A stretch of 27,489 bases of DNA from CAZJCK01 sp964544635 (GTDB lineage Bacteria; Zixibacteria; MSB-5A5; GN15; FEB-12). Both the position numbers and the translations under genes were made by a program. This document shows positions 26,035 through 27,489 of this stretch, one piece after another. Below the pieces are notes generated by a model. The model was not told the origin of the DNA. It saw nothing but the letters and a program-made list of their open reading frames with translations, and ran no database searches. Positions within the stretch are counted from its first letter, which is position 1. Each line of letters begins with the position of its first letter. The stretch lies in the NCBI GenBank assembly GCA_964544635.1, contig CAZJCK010000047.1:1-27489 (forward strand), given 5' to 3'.

Positions 26035-26406
26035 ATGAAGTCCTTAAGCTTAACTATTTTGATTCTCTGTATGAGTCTTGTCGTAGCCTGCCAGGACTCA
26101 GCAGAAGCTCCGGCTCGCAAGAGTCCTGGATATAATGCCGACACGACACTGTCTACCCCTTACCAGACTACGACGGGGACGGCTCCGGCCTTGAATCCTC
26201 CGCACGGTCAGCCGTATCACCGGTGTGATATCCCTGTGGGGGCGCCACTCAATACGGCTCCGGGAACGCAACCGGCAACAACGACTCCCCAGACTTCAAC
26301 CACCGGAACCGCGCCGGACAAGAATCCTCCGCACGGACAACCGTATCATCGGTGTGACATCCCTGTCGGGGCGCCGCTCAATTCGTCACAGGACAACCCA
26401 AAGTGA
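26035..26406 (+). CDS. Small lipoprotein with two NPPHGQP/HRCDIPVGAPL repeats
   Basis: The 123-residue product has a lipoprotein signal peptide (MKSLSLTILILCMSLVVAC) with the lipid-bearing Cys19. The rest is low in complexity, Thr/Pro-rich, with two 26-residue repeats. Each repeat has GTAP, then NPPHGQPYHRCDIPVGAPLN, and differs from the other only at two residues before the Asn (AL against DK). Each holds two His and one Cys (Cys64 and Cys107), a plausible metal- or haem-binding or disulfide-forming unit. I know the motif from uncharacterised Bacteroidetes-type proteins but know no function for it. GGAGG (26024-26028) lies 6 bases before ATG 26035. It is probably anchored to the outer or inner membrane facing the periplasm. 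Confidence 0.85.
   Translation: MKSLSLTILILCMSLVVACQDSAEAPARKSPGYNADTTLSTPYQTTTGTAPALNPPHGQPYHRCDIPVGAPLNTAPGTQPATTTPQTSTTGTAPDKNPPHGQPYHRCDIPVGAPLNSSQDNPK
26176..26382 (+). repeat. Two in-frame 78-base repeats in the lipoprotein gene
   Basis: Units 26176-26253 and 26305-26382 encode the same 26-residue block. They differ at many third codon positions (for example GGT CAG against GGA CAA, CAC against CAT), so the duplication is old and the protein sequence has been kept by selection. Confidence 0.8.
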
Positions 26407-26744
26407 ATTTGTACTGAAAAAGGAAGTCGATGACATGAACCCGATGAAGCGGACTTATCCGGGTCGTGCGACGATACTAAAGCATGAAGAATGAAGCCGG
26501 CGCCCACCCCCTGGGGGCTTGCGGAAAAGCCTTGTCGAACCATCCTGAGCGCCTGACTCCGCGGCGACTTATTCAACAAGTGCTTCGGGTGGGGTGCTTC
26601 TGAGAATAGACACCAGCAGGTTCCGACTCAGACATTACGTGCGTTCTGGTGCCCAATGAGATCATCATTATGATCGCATACATTCCCGGTGCCTCATCCG
26701 GCCACGGTTACGGGCCCGGTCGTTTCAGGCATGGAAGAGGTCGG
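26407..26744. other. Intergenic stretch after the lipoprotein gene
   Basis: Apart from a possible 19-codon frame at 26435-26494 I see no gene here. A G/C-rich inverted stretch, CCCCCTGGGGG, lies at 26507-26517 but has too short a loop and no T-run to be called a terminator. No promoter could be supported on either strand. Confidence 0.4.
26435..26494 (+). CDS. Possible 19-residue peptide
   Basis: ATG 26435 follows AGGAAG (26421-26426) at a good distance and opens a frame of 19 codons, MNPMKRTYPGRATILKHEE, basic at the start and acidic at the end. It lies 28 bases after the lipoprotein stop. There is no family evidence; the ribosome binding site is the only support, and chance is the likelier explanation. 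Confidence 0.15.
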   Translation: MNPMKRTYPGRATILKHEE

Positions 26745-27131
26745 CTAACGCTGCGACAGGAGCTTTCGTCCGAGAAGGCCTCCAAGCCATGACGTGGGGA
26801 AACAGACGATCCCCATCCAAACAAACTCGAACGGCCAGAGGTTATGGTTGGTGGGGTCGATGGCGCAATCGACGACAATTCGAATCGCCAGGGCGATTGC
26901 GACACCGCCGCAGGTGAGCGACGCAATTTGTGAGATCGCCCGAGCGGTTACCGCACCGAGGTACAGCCCTGCGATAGTACAGAAGATTGCCCATCCCAGC
27001 GCAACGGTCGATGTGCTGTTATTCAGCGTCGTATACGACATCGGCCAAAGCGTCATCGCGCCGATAATCCCGCCCAGCAGTAAGGGGAGCCGACTAGGAT
27101 CAGTCTTTTTGAGTCGTGCCGTTGAAGACAT
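26745..27131 (-). CDS. Small four-helix membrane protein of unknown function
   Basis: I do not recognise the family. From ATG 27131 the product has 128 residues: a short basic N-terminus (MSSTARLKKTD), then four hydrophobic helices at about residues 14-30, 42-62, 68-88 and 104-122, many Gly and Ala in the helices, and a basic tail (GRKLLSQR). The frame continues upstream to 27443, but that part translates the extragenic palindromes (including GPRLRGDD, a known signature of such repeats) and should not be counted. The ribosome binding site is weak. It converges on the lipoprotein gene region with more than 300 bases between. Confidence 0.6.
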   Translation of the reverse strand: MSSTARLKKTDPSRLPLLLGGIIGAMTLWPMSYTTLNNSTSTVALGWAIFCTIAGLYLGAVTARAISQIASLTCGGVAIALAIRIVVDCAIDPTNHNLWPFEFVWMGIVCFPTSWLGGLLGRKLLSQR

Positions 27132-27489
27132 GCCGTGCCTGCTTTCTTGTAGATTACCGTCGCTGGTATTTCTCATAACGCAGATATCGGCGAAAATGTT
27201 GTCTGGTTGATGCATAAGAACGAGAATTGTCTTGTTTGAATCTCTCGGGCCGAATTTTGCGCGCTGATCCCGTGCCGCCACAAGTGGCGCCTTGCCGCCC
27301 TGCGTCGCCCCTGCGCCACTTCCCACGTCGCCGCTGTGCCCCCATACGTCGTCCCCGCGCAGGCGGGGACCCATTATGATTCTCAGGATCCCGAAACTCT
27401 GCACCCGCCTTCGGCGGGCTTGAGCTACCGGGCGACAAACCAAACTGTGCAGCGCGTACGTCCTCGTGCGCGCTGTTAAGCTGCGCTCT
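27132..27489. other. Right-edge intergenic region
   Basis: No gene is supported. From about 27270 onwards it is filled with palindromes (see the repeat entry), and the first part (27132-27260) should hold the promoter of the membrane-protein gene, which I cannot identify. The sequence ends within this region. Confidence 0.5.
27276..27431. repeat. Cluster of extragenic palindromes, copy 3
   Basis: Three perfect hairpins lie in series: CGCCAC/GTGGCG (27276-27281, 27284-27289), GTCCCCGC/GCGGGGAC (27351-27358, 27363-27370) and CCCGCC/GGCGGG (27404-27409, 27413-27418). The last is framed by CCCGAAACTCT before and TTGAGCTACCGG after, similar to the frame around the repeat at 3397-3440. The middle one is the widespread type of extragenic palindrome that translates as GPRLRGDD. 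Confidence 0.6.

Noticed and set aside
26176..26382. Two repeats considered as a CRISPR-like or tandem DNA repeat
   Set aside because: Only two units are present, they are in frame inside a protein, and they differ at silent sites, so selection acts on the protein.
27132..27443. N-terminal extension of the right-edge membrane protein
   Set aside because: The extra 104 codons translate palindromic repeats (including GPRLRGDD), a known artefact of extragenic repeats.

Overview
The window looks like a piece of a chromosome from a Gram-negative (diderm), GC-rich, lipopolysaccharide-making bacterium. The fused LpxC-FabZ protein, the lipoprotein with the NPPHGQP...HRCDIPVGAPL motif (familiar from Bacteroidetes-type proteins) and the long secreted pseudopilins all point to the FCB superphylum. 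A candidate phylum such as Zixibacteria is my best guess, but that is inference. No rRNA, tRNA, CRISPR array, transposase or integrase is visible.

Region 1 (56-12808, plus strand) is a compact lipid A/Kdo cluster with housekeeping genes attached: lpxC-fabZ, lpxA, an outer-membrane barrel-like protein with its own near-consensus promoter, a Gfo/Idh/MocA oxidoreductase, lpxB, waaA, lpxK, nadB, guaA, a SAM methyltransferase-like gene and a membrane-anchored alpha/beta hydrolase. From the oxidoreductase to guaA the genes overlap or lie within a few bases of each other. LpxA, LpxC and FabZ feed acylated UDP-sugar to LpxB, LpxK phosphorylates the disaccharide and WaaA adds Kdo. LpxD and any LpxH/LpxI/LpxG hydrolase are not in the window.

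Region 2 (12825-16106, plus strand) begins with a second near-perfect sigma70 promoter and holds a long-chain polyprenyl diphosphate synthase and a large membrane-anchored VWA protein. Region 3 (16112-17752) has a stand-alone histidine-kinase dimerisation domain on the minus strand, divergent from a saccharopine-dehydrogenase-like oxidoreductase.

Region 4 (17759-22229, minus strand) is the most unusual part. Four tandem, translationally coupled pseudopilin genes share one architecture: a class III leader and N-terminal helix, a GspG-like core with a nearly invariant FGYVGDVG...NPGYATWDGPYI block, and a carboxypeptidase-regulatory-like beta-sandwich. Three of the four then add a different C-terminal module. 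No secretion ATPase, platform protein or prepilin peptidase is present. I read this as a pilus-tip or cell-surface display cassette.

Region 5 (22230-27489) is looser. It has a hairpin-rich divergent intergenic region, a P2-type cation ATPase with altered ion-site residues, a gene-free stretch with a large palindrome, a small two-repeat lipoprotein, a four-helix membrane protein on the minus strand and a cluster of extragenic palindromes at the right edge. Related palindromic repeat copies occur near 3.4 kb, 22.35 kb and 27.4 kb.
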